Shown here one piece after another: positions 42,240-54,729 of a DNA stretch of 64,000 nucleotides. This stretch comes from Bimastos eiseni (taxonomy: Eukaryota; Annelida; Clitellata; Crassiclitellata; Lumbricidae). Within the stretch, counting starts at the first letter, position 1. Each line of letters starts with the position of its first letter. The stretch is from contig OY365811.1 in assembly GCA_959347315.1 (NCBI GenBank), positions 40,738,946-40,802,945 on the forward strand. Direction: 5' to 3'. The position numbers were made by a program, and so were the translations under genes. The notes beneath the pieces are model-generated. The model was not told the origin of the DNA and made no database searches. It saw only the letters and a program-made list of their open reading frames with translations.

Positions 42240-43960
42240 AAGTCTGACTGCTACACGAAGTCAGATATCCACTGGTAGAAGAAGCTTCTAGTTCATGGCT
42301 GTCAAGATCGAATGCACTTCCTACCATCGAACAGAAGGTCCACGTGCAAAGAGAATGACGACACCCGGGTATTCATTTCTTCTCTCCAACCAGCTTCTCC
42401 ACCTCCATTGATCATCTTCTCCATGTCGTCAGCCAAATCTCATCCTGGATGGCCTCAATCTCCTCTGCCTGAACCCTCCCAAACCGAATTCATCCTGATT
42501 GGCCTCTGTGAGCAACTGAAGAAAATTTCTAATCCCTCTATTTCTCTCTACTTTTATTCTGCATTCGCCCCCACATTCACTGAAAATATTCCTCTCCGCA
42601 GCCTAGACATGATCTTTGACCAAAACCTTAGCTTCGCTGATCACATCACCCTACTCTCTCGCTCCTGCTTCATGCACATCCGTGATCTTCGTAGAATCCG
42701 CCCTATGCTTGACTCCAAACTGCATCCACAATCGCCACATCAATAGTTCACGCTAACTTGGATTGCCCGTTTCTTCAATATAGACACCGCCCAATTAAAC
42801 CGCCTCCAAGTCAATCAGAATGCTCTCGCCTGTGCTGTCACCAATAGCCCAAGGCATCATCGTATCACTCCTGCCTTCAAATCACTCCGCTGGCTCAAAA
42901 TACCTGAACGGATCAAAAATAGGATCATTTCACTCCCCTATAACACACTGCAATCCTCAAAGCCCACATATCTCCGTCTTCCACCATCACACTACTTTGC
43001 CCTCCCGTCACTTCATCACTCAAATTTGCAATTCGCTCCATGCCATTGCTGTCCCGCCTCTTTGGTCAAACTCCCTCCAGCATTAAGACAAATATCCGCT
43101 CCGTTCTATGAACTCACAAATACCTCACCTCTTGCTATCTCCCCACGGGTCTTTCACTCACAACTCATAACACTGCTCTTTCGCAAATTCTATCCTGAAT
43201 CTTACCTCTTCCTCCGATCTCACTCGCCGTTTTAACTCCAAATATCATCCACCTTAGCCGTGTACCTATCTGCCTGCCTGCTTGACTTTCTGGATTTTGA
43301 CCCTCTGACTATCGATTCTGCCTTGAATAAGCGCGTGTGAATAAGCTGGTTCCTGCGATTGCACTTTTGTGGGCGCTGTAGAAATGTTGAGATTACGATT
43401 TCGCGCGCATTCCAATCAGAAAGAACTACCGATTCTACTAATAAATCCCGATTGTTGACCGTACGATCGCCACTCTCAGGAGACTGGCTTCACGCGCTAC
43501 CCATAACGGCAGCAGATCTAACAATGTTGGAAGAAGTGTTAAGGACAGCAACCGGCATTCGGTTGGGAACTAGGATATGTAAAAACCACATATGCAAATG
43601 CGGTGTAACAGTAGAGTCCAAGGGCCATCGCGGATTCTCTTGCGCCAAAGGAGCGAGTAGACAACAACGGCATGGCATGATGAACGACGTGATATGGCCA
43701 ACTTCTGCCAGAGCCATAATCCCGGCCATCAAAGAGCCCAAAGGACTCTCCCGATCTGACGGCAAAAGACCTGATGGAGTCACCGTCAAACCCTGGCCAA
43801 GAGGTCGTTGTCTGACGTTGGATGTTACGGTGCCTGATACGCTTGCAGCTTCCTATGAGCATCTAACATCACAAAACGCTGAAGCGGCAGCCGATTAAAG
43901 CGGCTCATCACAAGTATTGCATAATTAATATGCAGCAATCTCGCAGTCACACCACTTTAT
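42240..43960 (+). mobile_element. Non-LTR retrotransposon C-terminal region, split by an L2-like LINE
   Basis: 42240-42350 matches 50120-50225, and homology resumes at about 43405 with WLHALPITAADLTMLEEVLR, RLGTRICKNHICKCGVTVES, DGKRPDGVTVKPWPRGR and DVTVPDTLAASYEHL (matching 50225-50660). This Cys-containing C-terminal domain belongs to a widespread family of invertebrate LINE polyproteins. The part in between is a separate LINE. Confidence 0.75.
42355..43395 (+). mobile_element. L2/CR1-like LINE 3' end nested in another LINE
   Basis: Frames in order give MIFDQNLSFADHITLLSRSC, FMHIRDLRRIRPMLDSK, PPALRQISAPFYELTNTSPL and LLFRKFYP, the standard C-terminal half of L2/CR1 ORF2. Several frame breaks are present. 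It ends with a tail, GGGCGCTGTAGAAATGTTGA followed by GATTACGATT. It interrupts the surrounding element. Confidence 0.8.
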
Positions 43961-44845
43961 CCCAGTGGCAGTCGAAACCACAGGAAGCTGGCACACAGAG
44001 CCACTGGGATGTGTTAGCGAACTAGGGGCAAGGTCTCAGAAGCAACAGATGACCAGCGTGAAACCAGCCATCTTCTTCAGCATGTCTGTCAGTCGCCCTC
44101 CAAGTTGGAAAATATAATATAGCAGTTCTGGGCACCTCAGGCTCAGATTGGAACAATCGGGAGACAGAAAATATTAATAACTGTCAACTAAAGCTAATGA
44201 ATCTGTATTTTTGTTCTATGGTTTATTAATAATAATAATACTAATAATTATATTAATAAAATCGAGTTCAAGCATCAACTTTTTATTCAATTTCCTTCAA
44301 GTGACAGCGACATTAGACCTACGAAGCAATAACGAATTATATCATCAATAATTATGCGACTGGTTAGCAAGCAGGTTCAGTTGTCCATTTGTGTTGAAAT
44401 GCCGTTATCTAAATTTTAAGGACGAATCGTTAATTAATCGAGCAGTTTGAAAAATTTACATTACAAAATATCGATTTACTGTAACCTAAATCAATCTATC
44501 AAAATCAAATCTACTATTAATTATTGTAACTTATCTAATTAACACACACACGTGCATGATCTGTACGATTCACATAAATCACACGAATAATAATCTATCT
44601 TAATTTCGTAAAGACACACCATAAAGACAAAAATTACATCACATTGTTATAATCACGACGTCGCAAATTGTTATTAGTCTTACACAGAGTCGCAGTTTTC
44701 CAATGTGAGGAAAATAAAGTCCTTAGCTAAATATTGTATCGTAGTTCATCTTTATATTTATATAGTGTCTCTAGTATAGGCATCGCACATCGTGTCGTTC
44801 ATTCCTCATGGACTCACTGGTTCCACCGCATGCGACATCGCCTCA

Positions 44846-45352
44846 TCAGTTTAGGTCGTCATATTGTATGAGTCCTGCCTTCCCCAGTTGAGCGACAAAC
44901 GCTTCACCGTCATCCAGATCTTGACAGAACATTCCTTTCTGCAGCAAACACTTCATTTCGAAGATGGTTGCCAGATTGGAAAACCCCTTTAAGCGATCCT
45001 CCGGTATTAGATTCAGCTTCTGGAAAGCAGAGCAGGCCATCTGATAGGCTGTGCGTCGCTGAACATTGCTCATCGTTCGTAGGATGAAGTGAGTGTGCGG
45101 ATGGTCGCGCGGTCACAGGCAGCAGCCTTCACCAGCATGAAGCTGTCGATCAGAAGCGATCCAGAACGCTTTTCGAAAGTTAAGATAGTCGAACTCTATA
45201 ACAGTTCCAGTCCGTTGTTTCAAGACGTCGTTATTCGTTACGGAGATGCAGCCAAGCCACTCGCTCGCTTCGGGACGATCTCTTTCTGAATATGACTCGT
45301 CTCGCCGTGGCTCGAGGACTTCCAACCATGGGTTCTTTATCGCCTCAGCCAT
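44846..45352 (-). pseudogene. Intronless paralogue of the 49293-53076 gene, in-frame stop
   Basis: The frame starts MAEAIKNPWLEVLEPRRDES at 45352 and ends ...LIQYDDLN with a stop at 44846. It aligns along its length with the two-exon gene: PEASEWLGCISVTNNDVL, FDYLNFRKAF, RRTAYQM, FSNLATIFEMKCLLQKGM. There is no intron where the relative has one (inside the Gly codon of QKGM/REGM). A TGA at 45113-45115 interrupts it where the relative has a Cys/Arg-rich GCPCNRG loop, with compensating small indels around it. About 30-40 bp of flank on both sides also match. It is a retrocopy, or a tandem duplicate that lost the intron. Family function is unknown. Confidence 0.8.
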
Positions 45353-45399
45353 GTGAATGTGCTTTCTGTGAATGCATCAGGTCTATATATTTTTATATA

Positions 45400-46060
45400 T
45401 GCATATATCTATAGTCTAATATATATATCATCGAACCCTAATAATATATATGTCAACTTTGTAAAAGAACGATTTGAACTTAATATTTGTTTCTCGTGTT
45501 TTAAAAGAAAGATGATATAATTATATGAAAACTTTAAACGGTGTCAAAGTGAATATAATACCCACGTGCAAACAGAGCAATTTACTTATAGGTGACAGTA
45601 AGAAAGAGCCAGAGAAAAGAGAGGTGAAAAGCCAATTCAACTTTTGAGGAATCCTATGATCTCTTCTTAGCCATTGCACACATGGCCTTGGTCAACTAGC
45701 CTACAGAAATGTACCTCTACGTTTTCTATAGCTACCGTAACTTGACTGGACCTTGTTCATGCTGCAAAGACCTATAGTTTGTTGATATCCTTTACCACAT
45801 CTACCGGTTTTATTGGGTATTAAGTCAATTTGTGCTATAGGGCGACTATGTGTCATCGCTTTTGCTCATTTTTCCATAAATCCGGCGAAATCCTTCAACG
45901 GGCCGTGCTGACTCGAGATTCAAATCTTTGAAACAGTTTTTACCATCGCGATAAAACTAAATTTGCACGTTTCAACGAGGTGCTTCGTGCATATTGATTA
46001 GGAATTCAGAGTATAGGCCTACATAATTAATTATTGGGGCCTAAACAAATTAGCACTTAA
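45400..46060. other. No recognised feature
   Basis: AT-rich, with a short TATATA tract at 45390-45450. No exons or repeats were recognised. Confidence 0.5.
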
Positions 46061-46071
46061 CAACAGGACAC

Positions 46072-47080
46072 TTCGCGTAAATTCATTAATCATTTTTTGA
46101 AACTGAAAAGTCAGAATATGCCACAATACCTCGGTATCACTTACTCTCGACCAGATGAAATATTGTGTAACCAACACAAAATGTTCGACAGCAACTAACA
46201 CGTTGCTTGCAATCCCAAACTAAATCAACTCGAAGCCAGATGACTACTGAGATTTAAGTCATTGCAACAAATTTAAAGGCCTATATACGACGTTTAAGGG
46301 TTTTCCAAAAAATCAAGATATTATTGGGACACCCCAGTAAAAATGAGTTCCTCAAAATCACTAATAGAAATTTCCATGCCATAGTTTCTACATGTATAAT
46401 AGACAGCATACCGCTAAGCAAGTCTGAACTCGCAAGAGACCGCCTTATAATAAGTACAACTTGATTGGCCTTCGAGTGGCGCTCCAGAAGTCTGGAATAC
46501 ACGATTAGGATTTCTTTGGTTATCTGACTGCTCGCGGATGAGCTGATGTTCGGCTCTTATCTGTAGAACAACGCTTAAGAAAGTTTGAGTTTACAAGTAG
46601 CTTATGATTAGCTTATGATTAATGATTAACTTTGTTCAATAGAACGTTGATCGGTGCTAAGTAGTTTGTCAGAGAGCGCTGCTGAAATATACCTGTTTCA
46701 TTTCTCGAATCACCAGCTTGGAAAATACCCACATCGTTGGAAATATCTTAGTAGCGACCAGTAACATGTAGCCATTTCTTCGGCTTTGGTTTGACTTTGG
46801 CTTTAAACACTGCGTATTTTAATTAATTTGATTCAATTCGTCATTATTTTGGTAATACTTGAAGAGATTCGGATGAGATCAAGGCATAAGTGTAACACGC
46901 ATGTATTTAAACATGAATCCTATGTGTACTGAAATCAACGTGTATATTTTGATTCAATTGCCTATAATTGGAATAACGACAATGCTGACCTATGTCGAAC
47001 TATATTGTCAACTATTATGTAATTCGCTCCATTTGTGTGGAAGCGCCTTAATCTGAATTTAGAGGAAGAATCGTTCCTAT
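46072..47080. repeat. Dispersed repeat, copy B
   Basis: Colinear counterpart of copy A (41462-42150) and then of about 44330-44425: CCATTTGTGT(T/G)G, then GAATCGTT. It is uninterrupted by LINEs, so it shows what copy A looked like before insertion. The 89-codon minus ORF (46962-47231) has no recognised motif. Confidence 0.55.
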
Positions 47081-47099
47081 ATCGAACACTGCACCTCTT

Positions 47100-48030
47100 G
47101 GCTCTCTGTACTAGGTTTTCACAACTATATTTTTTGGGTATGTTTTCATGCTTCAAATTTGAAACGATATTACTCGAAAGAGACCGCCTTATCGTATCTT
47201 TTGTCGAAGAAATTGTTCTCGCAGCAGCCAATCTGCGCTAGTCATATTTCTGCGGAGAACAAGGTATTTGAATAGTCATGGATCTGATCAAATCTATAAT
47301 AACATGATGTAGAGATATATAAGTTTTGCATGTTTCTGTCTGCATAGGCCTATAATCACTTTGCTTTGAGTGTGACATCGTATGTTGTGCGGAAGAGTGT
47401 CATGTTTTGAGATACATTGAGAGAGATACATTGAGAGAGTTAGAAGTGAGGACCAACATTGTACATTGCGTTGTCTATAGTTGACCGACGTTGTAACAAG
47501 TGACTTTCATACAGAACAGGATGAGATGATATCTGCAACTAAGTAAACACGAGGTTTACCAGTTAATATATTGATGTAGGCCTAAAGGTGATCAATTCGA
47601 AATAAGGGGGTATTGCAGGTTTATCTTCTGCTTCACAGAGCAGCATAATTACGTGTGTATTTTGTGCTGTGTATTTTACGCTGTGTATTAAAAGCATTGA
47701 GTTCTCGTTTTTATGATTTTGTCAAGCATGCATATATGTAGAGTCCTAGTTATCTTTTTAAACGCGTGTGATTATCTGTAAAGGGTTTTACAAATTGTTA
47801 ATTTTATTTATATATTTAACATATACATATTCATGGATATGGCCAAGTAAGTAAGTAAGTATTTCCAAACGCACGTCCTGTACATAAAAAAATAAATTGA
47901 GTTGCTACTACAATCCTCATCATGGAAGATTATCACTTGAGTTTTCAAACTGCCAGAATCTCTACCAGGACATGCACTTACTTATGGAAACGATATATTT
48001 TTCCCTATGCGAGAGAGGATATTTTTAACA
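47100..48030. other. No recognised gene
   Basis: AT-rich. An (AAGT)n run sits at about 47845-47865. Nothing else was recognised. Confidence 0.5.
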
Positions 48031-48229
48031 GAGCTTGCATACCAATCAAGATTTGAAGAGTTTATTCCACGTGCACTTATCCTGTGTTCACCTTCTTAAA
48101 CGTTTGTTCGTGTATTATATCGTCAACATGTTTGCTAATGCTTCTGCTTGTTTTATGTTTACATGTATAGAAGAGCAGCCTGCAACACTGGAATTAGAAG
48201 ACAGGAGTTACGGCAACTGGACGAGTCAC

Positions 48230-48665
48230 AATTTTTTAGACATCTGTGTCATTCTGTCAGGATGCTGTGCTCTGCCTCGCATGGTCTTCTTCTTGCCCCT
48301 TTCTCTCGAACCTCTGCGATGCAGTATCGTGCTTTTTCCGTTGATTGCTTAGAATAGACTTCCATCAGGGGCGTCAGTCCCCTCCTGAGTGCTGGAGGCA
48401 AAGCCTGGTTCCAAGTGTCAGGAAAGCAAGATATTCCCCTAGGATTGAAAAAATATACCCTCCAACCTGAAATTGGAGGCATTTTCATCCGAAATCCCTA
48501 TCTGGACACCCCTGCCTCCCATTGGATCTTCGGCTCTTGCCAAGAAACTCTCTTCCCCATTTTTATTCCACTCTGAAATCTGTCGTGTTTGGTCGAGGTT
48601 GGACCGGAAGCGATTCTGAGTAGATTTGTTGAAGAGGCGTTATACTAAGTTTCGTTGATTAATTG
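48230..48665 (+). mobile_element. LINE 3' end with tail, interrupted
   Basis: The plus frame has LLLAPFSRTSAMQYRAFSV, the same block as in the 27110-26987 LINE. After about 200 bp of other sequence come GATTCTGAGTAGATTTG and GAAGAGGCGTTATACTAA, the tail, then (TTGA)n. Confidence 0.6.
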
Positions 48666-49292
48666 ATTGATTGATTGGTTTTGCAAACAGCTTTTTGTCG
48701 TAAGTCACAATTTTTTCTACTGCACACATTGTCTGCTGCTGGGGTGCAAGCTTTGCGCGCACGCATTTCTTCCAGTTTTCCCTAAGCTTTTCTGTTAGTA
48801 TATTGTCTTGTCGTCTGATATGTGCCGATTCACTAATTAATCTTTTTTCCTCAAACATGATACCATTTGTCCTATGATCTGGATTTGACATTTAACGAAT
48901 TTGACTTCATTCGCTTGCTTTTATAGATCTTTGTTTAGCGTAATGCAATCCTAGTAGCCATATGTTTCTGAACACCGTCGTATTTTTAAATTTAGGATGA
49001 CTAAACTTTTATTGGTGATATGCCAACGTATGTTTTTTTGGATTATTTGCTCTCTCACTTCTGACTTGATTTCAGAGCGGTAGTGCTGTTCTCGTGAGAG
49101 GAAGGATATATCACAGAGCGTATGAAACTGTGCTATGAAAATATGGGAACACAGTTATGTTGACAAATATAGTGTCTGATAAAGGTAGAGATGAAGTCAC
49201 ATTGTCAGTCTGTTAATCAAGTATTTGGCAAGTAAGCGTCGTTGATTTCACCCATGGTCACTCTTGGTTCCACCGCTTGTGTTACCGGCTCA

Positions 49293-52200
49293 TCAGTTTA
49301 AGCCGGCGTGTTGTTTGAGCTCGGCCATCTTCAGTTTATCGACCAAGGTACGACCGTCTTCCGGATCGTGACAGATCATACCTGTAAGAACGTGATGGTT
49401 ATAGCTCTAGTTTAGATCAATGTGAGATTGGGTTTTCGATAGTTTTATTACAGGTTAAAGAACATAATTCTTCGCTCACACAAAGAGTACAGAAAAAGGT
49501 AGGCCTATTGATCTACACATTACGAATGCTACCCAAGCAATAAAGATATATATTTCACACAACTCTAGTCGATGATGGTGATGATCACAATGACAATAAC
49601 AAAAACGACAGCAACGACGACGACAACAACAACAACAATAATAACCATAACAATAATAACTCACGCCCATGTATGGTCTAAAGCTGGATCGGGTGAAGTG
49701 AGAAGCATCTAGTAGGAGTTTCGATTATGCCAACAGAAATCAGAGTTTCACCGAGTTTGAAAATGTCGCCGTTGAGGATTTGATATTGCTAGGAGCGCCG
49801 CTTTCTAGGAAGGGCTGTTGAAAAGTCCATTCAGAAGAAGATTACAGATCTGAAGAAAGTCATAACACGACTCCAAATCTGCTATGGACATTGAGAACGT
49901 CAGCCTGCTTCATATGCGAAAGACTCCTACGTGACTTCAACGAAGTCTTGAGAACAGGACTGTGTAGCCTTCTTAATATACACATGAACGATGGTCAGTG
50001 GGTCCAGGCAACCCTACCCAATAGAAACGGTGGTATGGGCATTCGTAGTGCCGATAGGCTGGCAACCTTCGCCTTATTGGCATCAGCCGCTGACACGCGA
50101 AGCCTTCAAGACCGACTGCTTCACGATGTCGATGTATCAGTCACAGATCCACCGGTAGAAAAGGCTTCTAGTTCGTGGCTGTCAAGATCAAATGCACATC
50201 CTCCAATCTAACAGAAAGCAGGTCCAGATTTTTGACCGTACGATCGCCACACTCAGGAGACTGGCTTCACGCGCTACCCATAATGGCAGCAGACCTAACA
50301 ATGTTCGAAGAAGTGCTAAGGACAGCAGTGCCGGCATTCAGTTGGGGACTAGGATATGTAAAAAACACATATGCAAATGCGGTGTAACAGTAGAGTTCAA
50401 GGACCATCGCGGATTCTCTTGCGCCAAAGGAGCGGGTAGACAACAACGGCATGGCATGATGAACGACGTGATCTGGCCAACTTCTGCCAGAGCCATAATC
50501 CCGACCATTAAAGAGCCCAAAGGACTCTCCCGATCTGACGGCAAAAGACCTGATGGAGTCACCGTCAAACCCTGGTCAAGAGGTCGTTTTCTGACGTTGG
50601 AAGTTACGGTACCTGATACTTTTTCAGCTTCCTATGCACATCTAACAATTTATCACAAAACGCTGGAGTTGCAGCCGATAAAGCGGCTCATAACAAGCAT
50701 TGCAAATATGCATCAATCTTCTAGTCACATCACTTTATCCCTGTCGCAGTAGAAACCGCAGGAAACCGATCGTAGGAGTCAACAGGCTGACACAGGAAAG
50801 ACCGATCGTGAGAAATGCTCACAGGTTTGGGTGCCGGTCGACAGTGCATAGAGGCCCAATCGAGAAAAATAAATGAATGAATGACAGTTCTTTACGGGAA
50901 TACGGGGAAGATGGTGGCCAGTCGGTGGTCGTGAGAAATAGAGATCGGGTAAAGCCCCGAGGCACCGAACGTTTATATCGAGAGATGCCTCGATGGCCGT
51001 TGAGATAATATGTTGGGAAAATCCCAAGCGGAGTCGATCGTAAATAGCGGGACAGAATACGGTGGCCGTTGAGATAACATAGGGAAGTGTCCTCCAGTGA
51101 ACACATTGAATTAATACGGGGCGTGCAACCCCGTTGGAACAGTTGAACTCAGACCGAGGGAGCGACTGTGACTCTGTGTGCCAGTTTCCTGAGAGAATCA
51201 GACAGACACACAGATGCGCAGACCCACAGACAGATAGACACACAGACAAAAACATAGACAGATAGACCCGTCCGTCAAGGCGTCAACCTATGCATACACC
51301 AATACCTCGCCAACTTCAAATGTGCACATAAATGTGGGTGAAGTTGACCACAACTACGTTTGGCAGCGTGACAGACAAACAGACAAACAGACAGACAAGC
51401 ACATTTTTTCTAATGCATTCCTCTCACCAAACCATTCGTCTCTCACCAACCCATTCGTCTCTCACCAACCCATTCGTCTCTCACCAAACCATTCGTCTCT
51501 CACCAACCCATTCGTCTCTCACCAACACATTCGTCTCTCACCAAACCATTCGTCTCTCACCAACCCATTCGTCTCTCACCAACCCATTCGTCTCTCACCA
51601 ACCCATTCGTCTCTCACCAACCCATTCGTCTCTCACCAACCCATTCGTCTCTCACCAACCCATTCGTCTCTCACCAAACCATTCGTCTCTCACCAACCCA
51701 TTCGTCTCTCACCAACCCATTCGTCTCTCACCGACCCATTCGTCTATGCGCCTATATCAACCACCCATCCTCCAATCGTCAGTCCATCAACGCATACATC
51801 TATCCAACCATTCATACTGCACTTCCATATATCCATTCTTTCATCCACCCATCCGTCAATCAATCCATCAATTAATTCCTCGTACACTCCAAATGCGCAT
51901 ATGAATGTGCGTGCAGTAGGCCACAATTTCATTTGGCAGTGTGACAATTGTCTGACCTTCTCTTTCTTCCTATGCATGGTCACAAATCGATGGAACGAGA
52001 GATCGATACAGCAGACGTTTGTAGATCAATATAACCGAGATTTAAAACACTTTGATGCACCTTTGTCACACATTGCATCGCTACTAAATGGTCACGGTAA
52101 TGAGCGGCGCTATATAAATTAATAAGTACAATACAACGAATGTAGATAAGCGATGACGTTGACTTGGATTGAAGGAGGCCTGTGCTGATAACTTGTCATG

Positions 52201-53076
52201 CAGACATACGTATATAGGCTTATTATAGCCTACCTACTATATAATTATGTGTGGTTAAATTCAGCCGGATGTGAGATCCGGAACCTCGAATTTGAGATCC
52301 GCCACCCAATAGATGAGATCCTCCACCTAAATATCTTATGTCGCGAAAATCAACCACATAGCCTACACATTGTTTCGCACACTTCATACTTATCTGAATA
52401 GCAAGCGATGTGGTTGCATCTGTTACAAATTAGTCAATTACCTTGACTTATTTAAACTTGGCTGAACGTTACTGCGCAATAAGTATGGTGAAGCTGCATT
52501 GCGTCAACTACACTCTCTTCCTTCAATTCCTTTACTCTCAATCCGTTCGCCCTTGCTAACCCATTAAAAACCAACTGGAACGTATCTCCAGCTTTGACAT
52601 CATCAGATACTATTTCATCATAACTGAGTTGCTACAATTATATTGCTCAATTTCTACGTGATACCTTCACGCAGCAGATACTCCATTTCAAAGATGGTAG
52701 CCAGATTGGAGAACGCCCTGACGTGATCCAATGGCGTCAGCTGCAGCTCCAGGAAGGCAGCGCAAGACATCTGATAGGCAGTGTGTCGCTTCACTTTGCC
52801 CATCACTCGAAGCAGGAAGTGAGTGTGCAGGTTACCGCGGTTACACGGACAGCCTCTGCCCGTCTGGACTTGACCAAAGGCGAGGCCGAAGGAACGCTGG
52901 AAGTTGAGATAATCGAAAACTGTAACAGTTTCAGCCTGTTGTTGCAGGACGTCGTTGTTCGAAACAGAGATGCAGCCAAACCAGAAGTCTGCTTCAGGAA
53001 GGTCTCTTTCTGGGTATTTAGTATTACGTAGTGGCTCTCGCACTGTTAACCACTGGTTGATTGCCGCTTCAGCCAT
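49293..53076 (-). CDS. Unrecognised two-exon gene (166 aa)
   Basis: Exon 1 is 52665-53076, starting MAEAAINQWLTVREPLRNTK, and exon 2 is 49293-49381, reading MICHDPEDGRTLVDKLKMAE then LKQHAGLN and a stop. The intron interrupts a Gly codon (G|GT) with GTATCA and TTACAG borders. I do not recognise the family. It is a soluble-looking protein without signal peptide or membrane segment, with a conserved FW(F)GCISVxNNDVL block, a Cys-containing GCPCNRGNLHTHF loop and a C-terminal helical region. The relative at 44846-45352 shows the same blocks, which supports coding. The 3.3-kb intron contains a LINE piece and a 19-bp tandem repeat. Confidence 0.75.
49560..49670. repeat. GAT/ACGACAACA trinucleotide tract
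   Basis: Imperfect trinucleotide repeats lie in the intron of the two-exon gene. Confidence 0.7.
49870..50755 (+). mobile_element. Non-LTR retrotransposon C-terminal region
   Basis: The frame 49891-50211 reads LLNIHMNDGQWVQATLPNRN, GGMGIRSADRLATFALLASA and AADTRSLQDRL. The next frame reads RLGTRIC-like, CKCGVTVEFKDHRGFSCAKG, DVIWPTSARAIIPTIKEPKG and DGKRPDGVTVKPW. It is the same family as 42240-43960. There is one frame break near 50200. Confidence 0.78.
51420..51748. repeat. 19-bp tandem repeat, ~17 copies
   Basis: CTCTCACCAACCCATTCGT repeats with few differences (A/C at one position, one ACAC and one CCGA variant). Because 19 is not a multiple of three, each frame cycles through the same 19-residue peptide, so the 266- and 190-codon ORFs are artefacts. 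It is intronic. Confidence 0.93.
52080..52125 (+). repeat. LINE tail module
   Basis: GAGCGGCGCTATATAAATTA is a copy of the dispersed tail, in the intron. Confidence 0.55.
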
Positions 53077-53099
53077 GTGAACGTGTTTTCTGTTGTAAA

Positions 53100-54230
53100 A
53101 TATACATGTATATTAGGGTGATACTGAAAAGTATGTTGTTTCATGATTCCAGGGACATTCCCTGGTCCTGTTCGTATTGGTAGCAGTACATGTAGGTCAT
53201 GTGAAAAATCTTTAAAAAATCAGTTATTTAGGTGTACAACATCAAGACATAAATTATTTATATGACACCATGTATCATTGAAGCCGTCAAAATCAGTGTC
53301 TCTCAGGTGCTCGGTGATAGCAATGCATGCAGGCTTACAAAACCTACTATTTGATTACAGTAATTTGTAATTAGTGTGATGAAGAGTTGAATATCTTATA
53401 CTCTGATTATCTGATATTTGTTTTATAAATAAAGAATTAAATAAGACATCCAAGTGGCAGCAGCTTTGGATCGAATGAAGATTAGCGACAGAAGTGCAGT
53501 GGGGCCTATATGTTTTGGCGTCACTCTCTCACAGTGGTGTTGCCAGAGTTTCAAGTTAGGGGGAGTCCCTAACGACCAAGACCTCTGTGAGCAGCAATTT
53601 TGAGCATTTTATGCCAAATGGAGAATATTTCGGGCTCCTGTTTACTTCAGATTTTGGAACAATGATTTCTGAATTAAGTAATTGAATCATTTCAATGTGG
53701 GAAAAATGTGAGATTTCGAAATTAAGAAAATTAAATCATTTCAATGTGTGACAAACTGTGAATATATTATATGCAAGAGAGGGTACTGAGCATTGAAATT
53801 GCAGTGGCTTTCTAGTCTTCCACTGCAAGTCATAGTCAGATTTAAAAAGCAAATGGAGTTCAGCTTTATAGTGAAACCAGCCGTTCAACCCAGCTTCGCC
53901 TGGAATTTAATTGTTAAGTCAGCGGGAGCGCCACTTCGCCTGTGAAATTGTTTTCGTGTAGCTCTTCTCCATGACGTCCCGTATCGTATTGTATCGTATT
54001 TGAGAATTTATATAGCGGCTCTCACGGAGCTAGCTATTCAGAGGCCCGATCGCGTGTGCTATTTTAGCGGACGCTCCGAGTCACGCCGTGTTTTATGACT
54101 AACGCGCTTGATTTGCACATTAAATCAGCCCATCCTCATATGACGTGAATGCATGTGGAAAATGTTAGTTAATAATATGTCATAAGTTTGGGCAGTTCGA
54201 AAGCTCAAATCAGTGTTGTATGCAAAACTT
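53100..54230. other. Intergenic; LINE tail and a ~50-bp duplication
   Basis: A GAATTAAGTAATTGAATCAT / AAATTAAGAAAATTAAATCA pair lies at about 53670-53750, followed each time by TTCAATGTG. A LINE tail (AATTTATATAGCGGCTC) lies at 54005-54045. No exon was recognised. Confidence 0.55.
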
Positions 54231-54234
54231 GAAA

Positions 54235-54725
54235 CTTCAAGACCAAGACGAGACCGAGATAGTGAGATGCCGAGACCGAGACCGAGACAGTGAGGTACCA
54301 AGACCGAGACCGAGACACTAGGCTAAAGACAGTACGAAACAGTAAAAGACAAGTGATCCTATATATAAAATGCTGTAAAATACTAATGTATCAGTTTTCG
54401 GGATTAAGATTCATTTGTAATTTCAATTTTAAACTTATAATGTACATTGTACCAATTTCTGAGATTAATTTTTATATTGCCGAGTTTTATCTTTATCGAT
54501 ATCTCTTCGTTGGCCTATCTTCTGAATAGTATAAAGACAGCCTTAAGACAGTTAACGTAAAACTTATCGAGACCGTTTGTTCAAGACAGAACAAGACTTT
54601 CACTTCAAGGCAGTTTCTAAAAATTCGAGACACTACCTCGAGACCGAGACCGAGACACCAAAAAACTGTCTCGAGACGTCTCGAGACCGATACACTGTCT
54701 CGAGACCATACAACTTTGGTTCAAA
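54235..54725. repeat. CGAGAC hexamer-rich repeat pair
   Basis: Two patches (54238-54325 and 54565-54715) are dense in GAGACCGAGACC and AAGACAG. The second contains two adjacent copies of the self-complementary GTCTCGAGAC at 54668-54687. They face a common AT-rich middle and may be the two ends of one element. Confidence 0.6.
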
Positions 54726-54729
54726 TACC

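Noticed and set aside
51322..52122. 266-codon and 190-codon plus-strand ORFs with 19-residue repeats
   Set aside because: The 19-bp tandem repeat generates the same peptide in all frames, with no splice or conservation evidence.
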